Part shown: positions 34,511 to 42,372 of the stretch, piece by piece
Layout: every line of letters begins with the position of its first letter
Numbering within the stretch: the first letter of the stretch is position 1
Assembly: GCA_963726575.1 (NCBI GenBank)
Contig: CAVSCR010000007.1
Location: 434,001-498,000, forward strand
Source of the DNA: CAVSCR01 sp963726575
GTDB lineage: Bacteria; Actinomycetota; Actinomycetes; JAHEKZ01
Direction: 5' to 3'
DNA: 64,000 bases
Translations under genes and position numbers: made by a program
Notes under the pieces: generated by a model
What the model was told of the DNA's origin: nothing
Database searches by the model: none
The model's input: the letters and a program-made list of their open reading frames with translations, nothing else

Positions 34511-35185
34511 TCAGTCGAGGACGGAGAAGAGAACGAACAGGACCGCCGCCACCAGCGCGACGAAGAGCACGAACGGCCGGGCACCCATCGCCGAGCCCGA
34601 GAAGGACACAGCGTCTTCGGAGTCACGGTTCGACCCTTCAGGCGCCACCACCCAGCGAACCCGCAGTGAGCGGGCCAGCAACGTCTCGAGCCAATATGCC
34701 GCGCCTAGGCAGTAGATCGCGAAGATGGGCATGAGCGCGACATACATCGAGGCATAGCCGGACGATCCCGGGAAGAAGCCGGTGCGTCGCATGCCCCAGA
34801 ACTGCAGGAGGCCGGCGGCAAGGAAGAGAGCTGCCGATGCACCGCAGGCGACCCGCCAGTCGGCGGAATTCGTGCGACGGCCCGACTGAAGCGACCAGGT
34901 GTAGAACCAGTAGAGCGCGGCGCCGACGATGGCGAACACGAGCACCGGGACGCTGATGAAGTCGGACGGGCGTTGCCCGGAGGAACGCCACAGGGTGTTG
35001 TTGTCCAGCGAGTGCAGGTAGAAGTAGGCGAAGATACCGGCCCCGAAGAGCATGGCCGACAGCGCCACGAACAACCGGGACCCGGTCCAATAGGCGCCGC
35101 GCACCGACGCGCGCTCTAGCGTTGCGTCGCGCTCGTTCGCCTCGGCTTCTGCTGGGGACACCGTTCCAGCTGCGATGTCATCCAC
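34511..35185 (-). CDS. ctaE: Cytochrome c oxidase subunit III-like protein
   Basis: A 224-residue membrane protein with about five helices. It begins with a charged N-terminus, then RLFVALSAMLFGAGIFAYFYL, the conserved opening of heme-copper oxidase subunit III, and later MPIFAIYCLGAAYWLE. The GTG at 35185 lies one base after the subunit I stop, with GGAGGTGA inside the end of subunit I as its ribosome site, so the two are coupled. Subunit III stabilises the oxidase and supports proton uptake. Overall similarity to classical CtaE is weak, so the name is by position and N-terminal motif. Confidence 0.8.
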   Translation of the reverse strand: MDDIAAGTVSPAEAEANERDATLERASVRGAYWTGSRLFVALSAMLFGAGIFAYFYLHSLDNNTLWRSSGQRPSDFISVPVLVFAIVGAALYWFYTWSLQSGRRTNSADWRVACGASAALFLAAGLLQFWGMRRTGFFPGSSGYASMYVALMPIFAIYCLGAAYWLETLLARSLRVRWVVAPEGSNRDSEDAVSFSGSAMGARPFVLFVALVAAVLFVLFSVLD

Positions 35186-35186
35186 G

Positions 35187-37154
35187 TCAGCTCACCTCCT
35201 GCGATCCATGGGCCGGCGCAGCGGACTCGGCGCCAGGCAACGCGCCGATGACGGCCATCGGCCCAGCGCCGGTGCCGTACTCGTACGGGCCGGACAACAC
35301 CGTCGGCACGTGCGCGAAGTTGTGCTCCGGCGGCGGCGTCGAGGTCATCCACTCCATGCCGCGGGAGCCCCACGGGTCCGCTGGCAGCTCTGGGCGGGGG
35401 TCGATGACCGTCGACTTCACGAAGTTGAAGACGAAGATGAGCATGGACAGCAGGATCAGGTACGCCGAGATCGACACCCAGACGTTCAACGCTTGCAGGT
35501 TCTTCTGGTACTCGAAGACTCGACGCGGCATGCCAAGCTCGCCGATGGCGAACAGAGGCAGGAACGTGGAGTTGAAGAACACGAACATGGTCCAGAAGTG
35601 GATCCTGCCGAGTCGTTGGTCGAGCTGGCGCCCTGTCATCTTCGGCAGCCAGTAGTAGATCGCCCCGAAGAACGTGAAGAGCAGCGCACCCATGATCGTG
35701 TAGTGGAAGTGCGCCATCACGAAGAACGTGCCATGGGCCACCGCATCGGTCGGGACGTCCGACAAGAAGACGCCGGAGATGCCTCCGATGAGGAAGTTGA
35801 ACAGCATCCCGAGCACGAAGAGCGCGGGAACCGTCAGCCGGAGCCGGGCTCGCCACAACGTCCCGACTGCCACGAGGTAGAGGATGCCGGTCGGGATCGA
35901 GATCAACTCCGTCGTGAGCATCACGACGGGGCGCATGTCGGGGTTCATGCCGCTGACGAACAAGTGGTGCTGCCACACGAAGAAGGACAGCATGCCGACA
36001 CCGATCATGCCCGCAACTGCGGTGCGGTAGCCGAAGACCGGCTTACGTGCGAACACGGGCAGCAGCTCGAGTGCGATGCCGAATCCGGGGAGCGCCAGGA
36101 TGTAGACCTCGGGGTGTCCGAAGAACCAGAACAGGTTCTCCCACAGGTACGAGCTGCCCCCGTGGTTGACGTCGAACAGCGCAGTCTGCACCGTGCGGTC
36201 CATCAACGACATGTAGCAACCGGCCACGAGCACCGGCGCCGCGAGCACCATGAGCATCGCGGTGACGAGCATGGCCCACACGAACAGTGGCAGCCGGGTC
36301 CACGTCATGCCGGGCGCCCGGAAGTTCACCACCGTCGCGATGATGTTGAAGCCACCCACGATCATCGAGATGGCGATCAGACCGAAGGCGACGAGGTACG
36401 CGTCCTGGCCCTCGGTCGCAGCGATCGACAGTGGCGCGTAACCGGTCCAGCCGGTCGGGAACCCGCCGACGACGATGCCGGAGAGCAGCACGACGAACGC
36501 CGCAGGCGTGAGCCAGAAGGACAGCGCCTCGAGCCGCGGGTAGGCCATCCGGCGCGAGCCGATCATGAGGGGCACGAAGTAGTTGCCGAACGGCCCGATG
36601 ATGACTGACGTCATCATCATCATCATCATCGTGCCATGCTCACCGACCACCTCGAGGTAGTTGCCGGGAGGCAGGATGTGCCGCGTCGGTGAGAGCAGCT
36701 CGGTCCGGATCGCCATGGCAAACAGTCCGGCGACGAAGAAGTACACGAGCATGGCCACGAGGTACTGCACCCCGACGACTTTGTGGTCCAGGGTGTAGTT
36801 GAAGTACCGCCGCAGCTTGCGTTGGTCCTCGACTTCGGGCTCCACACTCGACGGCTGGCGGCCGAGCAACTTCGCGACGGGGTAGTTCAACGCGCCGATC
36901 CCAGCCAGCCAGCCAACGGTTGCGAAGAGATACCCGAGCACGAGGGCCTGGTCGTTCTGCCCCATCCCCTGCACCTGCTGGTACCCGGAGGCGACCATGT
37001 TGCCGAGCAGGTGTCCGAGCGCATACCCGATGCCGGCCGCGATGATCCCGTAGACGATGTTGCCGCTCTGCCAATAGGAGCGCTCACCCGTGGACGAGGG
37101 TTCGGCAGGTCCGCCCGCGTCGACCACGGGGGGCGCCGTCGTGTCCGATGCCAT
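35187..37154 (-). CDS. ctaD: Heme-copper oxidase subunit I, divergent
   Basis: A 655-residue catalytic subunit that reduces O2 to water. Ligands are present: His173 in EHGTMM for the low-spin heme, His347 and Tyr351 in GHPEVY, His396-His397 in WQHHLF for CuB, and His482/His484 in HFHYTIMG. Three features are odd. A 115-residue N-terminal extension with two extra helices precedes the canonical DHKVVGVQYL start. The D-channel entry Asp is replaced (IGSRRMAYPRLEALSFW has Arg202 where PDM is normal). The K-channel Lys position in IPTGILYLV is Leu425. Six Met follow Thr175. It is coupled to subunit II (12 bases) and subunit III. Glu349 in HPE is kept, so D-type proton delivery may use another entry. 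Confidence 0.9.
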   Translation of the reverse strand: MASDTTAPPVVDAGGPAEPSSTGERSYWQSGNIVYGIIAAGIGYALGHLLGNMVASGYQQVQGMGQNDQALVLGYLFATVGWLAGIGALNYPVAKLLGRQPSSVEPEVEDQRKLRRYFNYTLDHKVVGVQYLVAMLVYFFVAGLFAMAIRTELLSPTRHILPPGNYLEVVGEHGTMMMMMMTSVIIGPFGNYFVPLMIGSRRMAYPRLEALSFWLTPAAFVVLLSGIVVGGFPTGWTGYAPLSIAATEGQDAYLVAFGLIAISMIVGGFNIIATVVNFRAPGMTWTRLPLFVWAMLVTAMLMVLAAPVLVAGCYMSLMDRTVQTALFDVNHGGSSYLWENLFWFFGHPEVYILALPGFGIALELLPVFARKPVFGYRTAVAGMIGVGMLSFFVWQHHLFVSGMNPDMRPVVMLTTELISIPTGILYLVAVGTLWRARLRLTVPALFVLGMLFNFLIGGISGVFLSDVPTDAVAHGTFFVMAHFHYTIMGALLFTFFGAIYYWLPKMTGRQLDQRLGRIHFWTMFVFFNSTFLPLFAIGELGMPRRVFEYQKNLQALNVWVSISAYLILLSMLIFVFNFVKSTVIDPRPELPADPWGSRGMEWMTSTPPPEHNFAHVPTVLSGPYEYGTGAGPMAVIGALPGAESAAPAHGSQEVS

Positions 37155-37166
37155 GAGTCCTGCCTC

Positions 37167-38150
37167 CTACGGGAGAACGCTGGGCGTTGGGTCGGGGGTC
37201 GGACCCGGCGGAGGCGGCAACGGATCCTGGCCCGGGTCGTAGTAGCCACCGTCGGCCTGCGGCAGGTAGAAGTCGGCGTACGGCGGCAGGTAGTCGATGA
37301 GCTGGTGGTAGGTGGCCAACTGGACGGCCACCCAGCTGTCGAAGTCCGCCTTGTTCACCACCCGCGCGGTGGTGAACATGGCGCCATGCCAGAGCCCACA
37401 GAGCTCCGCACATCGGACGTCGAACGAGCCGATCTTGGTCGGCGTGCCGAACGCGATGTTGTTCACGCCCGGGTTTGCATCGGCCTTGACGCCGAGCTGC
37501 ACCGCCCAGAACGAGTGGACGACGTCGAGTGAGGTCACGTCGAACTGGACCGGCTGGCCGACTGGGATGACCAGCTCAGAGGTCTCGAGGCCGTTGAACT
37601 GTGGATAGCGGAACGTCCACCGCCACTGCTGTCCGATCACCTGCACCACGAACTGGTTGCTCTTGGCGGCGTCTGTGGAGTAGCCGACCGGGGTCCAGAT
37701 CGGTGCGGACCCGGAGCCCGTTCCAGCGCCGGCGTCGTAGACGAGCTCGTGGGTGCCGAAGAAGAACAGCGACAGGACGGCGACGGTGGTGATGCTCAGC
37801 CAGGTCGTCTGGAAGACCTTGTGGCCACGAATGGCCGGACCGTCGACGAGCTCGGACACCGGGGTGCTCGACTTCACTCGCCAGTTGACCAGCACGTAGC
37901 CGAGGTAGACCCAGATGAACAGGAACACCGGGGTGGCCACGGTGGCGAGCACGCGGTTGTCGAACTGCTGACTGGTCGCTTGATCGGAGTCGGTGCCCGG
38001 TGGCATGTGGGGGCCCCACACGAAGTACACCAGGGCCATCCCGATCAGTGACAGGACGACCCAGATGACGCCGATCCGAACGACGTGCTGCTGATCGGTG
38101 CGTTCCACCGAGTTGGTAGCCGCTTGCGGGGCGGCGCCACTCTCGCTCAT
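37167..38150 (-). CDS. ctaC: Cytochrome c oxidase subunit II
   Basis: A 327-residue membrane-bound subunit. Three helices (about 24-46, 70-90, 112-132) are followed by an extracytoplasmic cupredoxin domain. Its CuA ligands are complete: His212 in DVVHSFW, then Cys247, Glu249, Cys251, His255 and Met258 in CAELCGLWHGAM. There is no attached cytochrome c domain. The C-terminus is Pro-rich. The ATG at 38150 overlaps the stop of the upstream cupredoxin gene as ATGA, so the longer frame to 38318 is not used. It passes electrons from cytochrome c or a similar donor to subunit I. It is followed 12 bases later by subunit I. Confidence 0.93.
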   Translation of the reverse strand: MSESGAAPQAATNSVERTDQQHVVRIGVIWVVLSLIGMALVYFVWGPHMPPGTDSDQATSQQFDNRVLATVATPVFLFIWVYLGYVLVNWRVKSSTPVSELVDGPAIRGHKVFQTTWLSITTVAVLSLFFFGTHELVYDAGAGTGSGSAPIWTPVGYSTDAAKSNQFVVQVIGQQWRWTFRYPQFNGLETSELVIPVGQPVQFDVTSLDVVHSFWAVQLGVKADANPGVNNIAFGTPTKIGSFDVRCAELCGLWHGAMFTTARVVNKADFDSWVAVQLATYHQLIDYLPPYADFYLPQADGGYYDPGQDPLPPPPGPTPDPTPSVLP

Positions 38151-38815
38151 GCGACGACCTTCAGGTAGCCGCCCATGTAGCCGAACGTTCCCATCGGGCC
38201 GCCGAAGCCGATCGGCCAACCCGCGGCGCAGGGCACGAAGCACTGCCACGGGTAGGTGCCCGGTGCACCGGTGTGGATCGTGAACTCGACCGTCTGGTGG
38301 TCGAACGTGGTGGGGCACGGCGCCGGCGAGTCACAGAAGTTGGTGGAGTCACCCGACACGCCTGGCAGCGGTACCGAGATTCCGAGCGACGGGATTGCGA
38401 ACGTATGTCCGATCCCGTTGTCGCTGAAGTCGTTGACGATCTTGACTGGTTTGCCGTTGAGGACTTCGACTCCGCCTACGGTTCCCTGCACCTGGTCCAT
38501 GAACGGATTGCGGATCGGGCTCCCCGTGTCGTACTGGGTGATGGTGAAGTGCACCAGCGAGTTCGCTGGCACCTTGAGCACCGTGGTGTGCAGCCACGTG
38601 CCGTTCTCCTGCGCCATGTAGGAGACCCATGTCGCGTGTTCTCCGTAGTTCAGGGCGCCGACGGTCTCAAGCGTGACGTTCGCCTCACCCGGGGCCGAGG
38701 AGGGAGAAGTCACCGTTGCCGGGTACTTGATCAGGTAGAGGAACACCCCGATGACCACCGCCACAGCGGCGACGAAAGCCGCCAGCGCCACGGTGATGCG
38801 GACGGGTCTGGTCAT
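38147..38815 (-). CDS. Membrane-anchored cupredoxin-like protein in the oxidase operon
   Basis: A 222-residue protein with an N-terminal anchor helix (about 8-28) and a cupredoxin-type domain outside the membrane. Possible copper ligands are His137 in IGHTFAIP, Cys192 and Cys196 in QCFVPCAAGW, and Met208. The Cys-x3-Cys resembles a CuA loop, but the His of CxExCGxxH is Trp200. Two further Cys pairs (NFCDSPAPC) are likely disulfides. It is first in the operon and overlaps subunit II by four bases. It may donate electrons, chaperone copper, or serve as a second subunit II-like part (inference). Confidence 0.8.
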   Translation of the reverse strand: MTRPVRITVALAAFVAAVAVVIGVFLYLIKYPATVTSPSSAPGEANVTLETVGALNYGEHATWVSYMAQENGTWLHTTVLKVPANSLVHFTITQYDTGSPIRNPFMDQVQGTVGGVEVLNGKPVKIVNDFSDNGIGHTFAIPSLGISVPLPGVSGDSTNFCDSPAPCPTTFDHQTVEFTIHTGAPGTYPWQCFVPCAAGWPIGFGGPMGTFGYMGGYLKVVA

Positions 38816-39128
38816 GTCCTGCCTCCTGTCGGCGCCATGACGGGCAGGGACGCCTCCGGAAGCTCAACGACCGTCGATGGCCGGAGGGAGCGAGGTGGGT
38901 GGGCAGAGCCGTCAGCGTTGGGGCGACGAGTGCGCCAACCCAGCTGAGCGTGCGTAGACCGAAAAGTCACGCTGTCCCCTTCCAGGGACCCCCGTCAGGG
39001 CCCCAGGGACCCTAGCCTCGGGCGTCACTGTAGGACTCGGTGATCAATGTGGGTAGTACCTGAGATGACAATCCTGTCACCGAAGCTGCCGTCCGCTCAT
39101 CGACGTCAGCCGTGGTCGTCATTAGCCT
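38816..39128. other. Divergent intergenic region between the oxidase operon and SURF1
   Basis: 313 bases without a gene. It must hold promoters for the oxidase operon (leftward) and SURF1 (rightward). Two exact direct repeats, CCAGGGACCC, start at 38982 and 39003, 21 bases apart, or two helical turns. A 14-base palindrome, TGACAATCCTGTCA, lies at 39066-39079. SURF1's GTG has no clear ribosome site and may be leaderless. The repeats suit a regulator that binds one face of the helix. No promoter hexamers are obvious enough to name. Confidence 0.6.
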
Positions 39129-39824
39129 GTGCCGGTGTCCGGCGAGCCCAGCGAGCCCAGCGACAGACGCCCGCTAACGATGGCGCTCGTCGCGTTGGTC
39201 ATCGTCGTGGCATGCGTCTTGTTAGGCCGCTGGCAGTTGGAGCGGGTGTACCGGCCGACTGACGGCTACTCCGCCGAGCCGGCGGCGGTGCCGCTGGCGA
39301 CCCTGGTGACGATGGGTCAACCGATTCCGCAGGCGGTGATCGGCCGTCAGGTGACCGTCTCGGGCCGTTACGTGCGATCGGGGCAGGTCGTCGTGCCAGG
39401 TCACGTCGTCGGCGGTCAGCCGGTGTCCTGGGTCGTCACGCCGTTGCTCATGACGGGTCGCACGGAGGTGCTGGTGGTGCGGGGTTGGGTCGGCCCAGAT
39501 GCCCAGGCACTCGCGGCCCCGCCGGCCCGAAGGGTCACAGTGACCGGCCGGATCGAGAACGGTGCCGTGCTCCCGTCGGCAAGTCCCCCTGCCCAAGGCC
39601 CGATCCGATTGCACGCCGGCTACCTGATCCGTACTGCGCAGTCGCCGCCCGACCCGTTGTCTCTGCAGCCGGCGCCGGCCGCGGCGCCTGCCACCGACCC
39701 GCCGCGGGAGTTCCACTTGCAGAACGCCGTTTACGTCGTCCAGTGGTTCCTGCTCGCGATCATCGTCGTGGTGAGCTGGTGGCGGCTGTATCGACTCAGC
39801 CGGCAGACCGACTCGACGGGGTAG
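39129..39824 (+). CDS. SURF1 family oxidase assembly protein
   Basis: A 231-residue protein with the SURF1 layout. An N-terminal helix (18-32) leads into the hallmark GRWQLER (33-39). A soluble beta-rich domain with VRGWVGPDA and VTVTGRIE follows, and a C-terminal helix near 205-225 (NAVYVVQWFLLAIIVVVSWW). SURF1 proteins help build the heme a-containing centre of aa3-type oxidases. The GTG at 39129 is the earliest fit; no clear ribosome site precedes it. It is divergent from the oxidase operon and followed 32 bases later by the SCO gene. Confidence 0.9.
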   Translation: MPVSGEPSEPSDRRPLTMALVALVIVVACVLLGRWQLERVYRPTDGYSAEPAAVPLATLVTMGQPIPQAVIGRQVTVSGRYVRSGQVVVPGHVVGGQPVSWVVTPLLMTGRTEVLVVRGWVGPDAQALAAPPARRVTVTGRIENGAVLPSASPPAQGPIRLHAGYLIRTAQSPPDPLSLQPAPAAAPATDPPREFHLQNAVYVVQWFLLAIIVVVSWWRLYRLSRQTDSTG

Positions 39825-39856
39825 GCGGGCGGCAGGCGCTGGGGGAAGATGTGCAG

Positions 39857-40657
39857 GTGACGAGCCAGACCCCGACCCAGTCGCCGAGCAGCGCCGACGA
39901 CCGGGGCGGCCAGCCGCCGGCGTCGAGGCGCGGAGGTCCGAGCAAAGGGCTGCTGGCCATCGTCGCCGCCGTGGTCCTCATGGCCGGTGTGTTCGGTGTC
40001 CTGGCCCTCGAGCACACCCACCAGGTGACTGCGCGGCCGGCGGCGAACTCGGGACCACTCAGGGCCACCGGGATCCCGGCCGACGTCCCCACCTCGCTGG
40101 CCCAGCTCATGGGGCTGTCGACGCTGCCGAACCAGCCGGCCCCGAACTTCACCCTGACCGACCAGCACGGCCGAACGATCTCCCTGGCCGACCTGCACGG
40201 CCGGGCCGTCGTGCTCGAGTTCATGGACCCCTACTGCGTCGACATCTGTCCGATCGTGTCCCAGGAGTTCATCAAGGCCTACCACGACCTCGGCCCGGCC
40301 GCCGCAGGTGTGGTGTTCGTCGCCGTCAACGTGAACCGCTACCACCATGACGTCGCCTCGGTGGCCGCTTACTCCCAGGCACACCGTTTGAACGGCCTGC
40401 CGTCGTGGCATTTCCTGACCGGCTCACCGAGCGCGTTGCGGAAGGTGTGGCGCGACTACCACGTGTCAGTGACCGCGCCGAGCCGGAACGCAGACGTGAT
40501 CCACACCTCGTTGGCCTACTTCATCGACCCCAGCGGACTCGAGCGGTACATCGCCTTCCCCATGGTCGACCACCGCGCTGGCGTCGCGTACCTGCCGGCC
40601 GGTCCGATGTCTAGGTGGGGCCGAGGGATCTCACTGGTCAGCAAGTCGATGACGTGA
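39857..40657 (+). CDS. SCO1/SenC family copper chaperone
   Basis: A 266-residue membrane-anchored thioredoxin-fold protein. An N-terminal helix (about 32-54) is followed by the SCO domain: PAPNFTLTDQHGRTISL, the CxxxC copper site in DPYCVDICPI (Cys127 and Cys131), and a His near 216 in VIHTSLAYFI. Those are the three ligands SCO proteins use to deliver copper to CuA. The GTG at 39857 is eight bases after GGGGGAAG. Reading further upstream would overlap SURF1. It is placed with SURF1, CtaG and the oxidase, as expected for assembly. Confidence 0.9.
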   Translation: MTSQTPTQSPSSADDRGGQPPASRRGGPSKGLLAIVAAVVLMAGVFGVLALEHTHQVTARPAANSGPLRATGIPADVPTSLAQLMGLSTLPNQPAPNFTLTDQHGRTISLADLHGRAVVLEFMDPYCVDICPIVSQEFIKAYHDLGPAAAGVVFVAVNVNRYHHDVASVAAYSQAHRLNGLPSWHFLTGSPSALRKVWRDYHVSVTAPSRNADVIHTSLAYFIDPSGLERYIAFPMVDHRAGVAYLPAGPMSRWGRGISLVSKSMT

Positions 40658-40672
40658 CGAAGGACCGCCCGG

Positions 40673-41605
40673 TCAGAACCAGGCCCTGAGCAACACGTCG
40701 ACCACGACCGCCGACGACAGCAGGGTCAGGTAGGTGATCGACCAGTGGAACAGCCGCATCGAGCGCGGGTCCCCGTCGGCCAGGACCCGACGGCGCAACG
40801 CGTGCACTTCCCGCAGGAAGACCGCGCCCACGGCGAGCGCGACCAGCCCGTACAGCACTCCCACCCCGGCCACCGGCCAGAACACCAGCGACACCGCGAC
40901 CATCGCCCACGAGTAGGCAACCATCTGCCGAGTCACGGTCGCGGGTGACACCACCACAGGCAGCATCGGAACGCCGGCGGCCGCGTACTCGTCGCGGAAC
41001 CGCATCGCCAAGGCCCAGAAGTGCGGCGGTGTCCAGAAGAAGACCACCAGGAACAGGAGCACCGGTGCCCACGACAGCGATCCGGTCACTGCCGCCCAGC
41101 CGATGAGGACGGGCATGCAGCCGGCGGCGCCTCCCCAGACGATGTTCTGGGACGTGCGCCGCTTCAGACCCACGGTGTAGCCGAGCACGTAGATGGCAAT
41201 GGCGGCCACCGTGAGCGCCGTGGCCAACGGGTTGGTGCCGACCCACAGCAGTGCGGTGGACAACACACCGAGCGCGATGCCGAAGACGAGGGCGGCGCGC
41301 GGCGTCACCGGGGAGCTGGGTGCCTGCCGAGCCAGCGGCCGCATCGAGGTTCGCCGCATGACCGCGTCGATGTCGCGGTCCAGGTAGCAGTTGAGGGCGT
41401 TCGCGCTGCCGGCCGCCAGGGTTCCCCCGACGAGGGTGACCAACGTCAGCCGCAGTCCGGGGACGCCGTCCGCCGCAAGCACCATCGCCGGCACCGTCGT
41501 CACCAGCAGAAGCTCGATGATCCTGGGCTTCATGAGTGCGACGTAGGCCCGCACGACGTCTCGTTGGCTCGATCGGGCGATGCCGGCGATCGAGGTGGAA
41601 ACCAC
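40673..41605 (-). CDS. ctaB: Protoheme IX farnesyltransferase
   Basis: A 310-residue UbiA-family membrane enzyme that adds a farnesyl group to heme b, the first step to heme o and a. It has eight or nine helices, with NALNCYLDRDIDAVMRRT near 67-84, including the DxxxD prenyl-diphosphate motif, and VKPRIIELLLVT-like KPRIIELLLVT at the start. The GTG at 41605 lies five bases after GGGAGG, so I prefer it to the ATG at 41620. It is convergent with SCO, 15 bases between stops. Its presence implies that the oxidase here can carry heme a or o. Confidence 0.95.
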   Translation of the reverse strand: MVSTSIAGIARSSQRDVVRAYVALMKPRIIELLLVTTVPAMVLAADGVPGLRLTLVTLVGGTLAAGSANALNCYLDRDIDAVMRRTSMRPLARQAPSSPVTPRAALVFGIALGVLSTALLWVGTNPLATALTVAAIAIYVLGYTVGLKRRTSQNIVWGGAAGCMPVLIGWAAVTGSLSWAPVLLFLVVFFWTPPHFWALAMRFRDEYAAAGVPMLPVVVSPATVTRQMVAYSWAMVAVSLVFWPVAGVGVLYGLVALAVGAVFLREVHALRRRVLADGDPRSMRLFHWSITYLTLLSSAVVVDVLLRAWF

Positions 41606-41738
41606 TGCTACCTCCCTCATCCGGCCGTCAGTCCGGCGCGACCGCTCGACCTGATGACGCGGATGCTAGAGCACGAGGTGCCGTGCTGGGTACCGACCGG
41701 CGATGTCACGGTTGTCACCGGCGACGCCCGGTAACTAG

Positions 41739-42314
41739 TCATTGCGCGGCGAGCAGCTGCTTCAGCACCCGCAGCAGCGAGGCCGAGTCCACGCCACCGA
41801 TCACCCTGGCGGCGACACCTCCCTGCTGGTCGACGATGAGCGTGCTCGGGATGGCGGTGGCCGGGACCATTCGCAGCTTGGCGAGCAGCGAACCGCTTCG
41901 GTCGACCAGGTGCGGGTAGGTCGTGCCGGCGGCCGTGGCGAAGGTCTTCGCCGCGTTCGCGGAGTCCTGCTCGTCGATCCCGACGAACCGCACCTGGCTC
42001 AACGCGGGGAGGCCGGCCAAGTGGGCCAGCGCGGGCGACTCTCGGCGGCACTCGGTGCACCACGAGGCCCACACGTTGAGCACGACTACGTGTCCGCGCA
42101 GCGAGCCGAGATCCAGGGTCCCGCCGTCCAAGGTCTGCCCGGAGACGTCAGGCAGCACAGTCCGCTGACCGGCCGGGTAGGTCGTGAGACCGATGGTCTG
42201 GGAGTCCGCCATTCCGGTGGACCCGGTCCCTGGCGGAACCATCGGAGAGTTCGAGCATCCGGCCAGGAGCACGCAGCCGAACACGACTGCGGACATCAGC
42301 CGGATTCGCTGCAT
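41739..42314 (-). CDS. TlpA/ResA-like thiol-disulfide oxidoreductase, lipoprotein
   Basis: A 191-residue lipoprotein. The signal peptide ends in the lipobox LLAGC, with the lipidated Cys at 20. A thioredoxin fold follows with the redox motif WASWCTEC (81-88), so a CxxC of Cys-Thr-Glu-Cys. A cis-Pro segment, TAIPSTLIVD, lies near 150. Members reduce apocytochrome c or CuA-site thiols on the outer face of the membrane, which suits the oxidase neighbourhood. The ATG at 42314 is preferred to the upstream frame start at 42365. It lies 133 bases upstream of ctaB on the same strand. Confidence 0.9.
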   Translation of the reverse strand: MQRIRLMSAVVFGCVLLAGCSNSPMVPPGTGSTGMADSQTIGLTTYPAGQRTVLPDVSGQTLDGGTLDLGSLRGHVVVLNVWASWCTECRRESPALAHLAGLPALSQVRFVGIDEQDSANAAKTFATAAGTTYPHLVDRSGSLLAKLRMVPATAIPSTLIVDQQGGVAARVIGGVDSASLLRVLKQLLAAQ

Positions 42315-42372
42315 CGTCACCAGCCGAGCGTACCCGCGCTGCCGAGCCGGTCGGCCCGCCGACAAGGCGCCG

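Noticed and set aside
36610..36640. A run of CAT triplets as a microsatellite
   Set aside because: It is six consecutive Met codons on the minus strand inside oxidase subunit I, in the heme-binding helix.
37167..38318. A 383-residue form of oxidase subunit II
   Set aside because: The first 56 codons overlap the cupredoxin gene; ATG 38150 overlaps its stop as ATGA.
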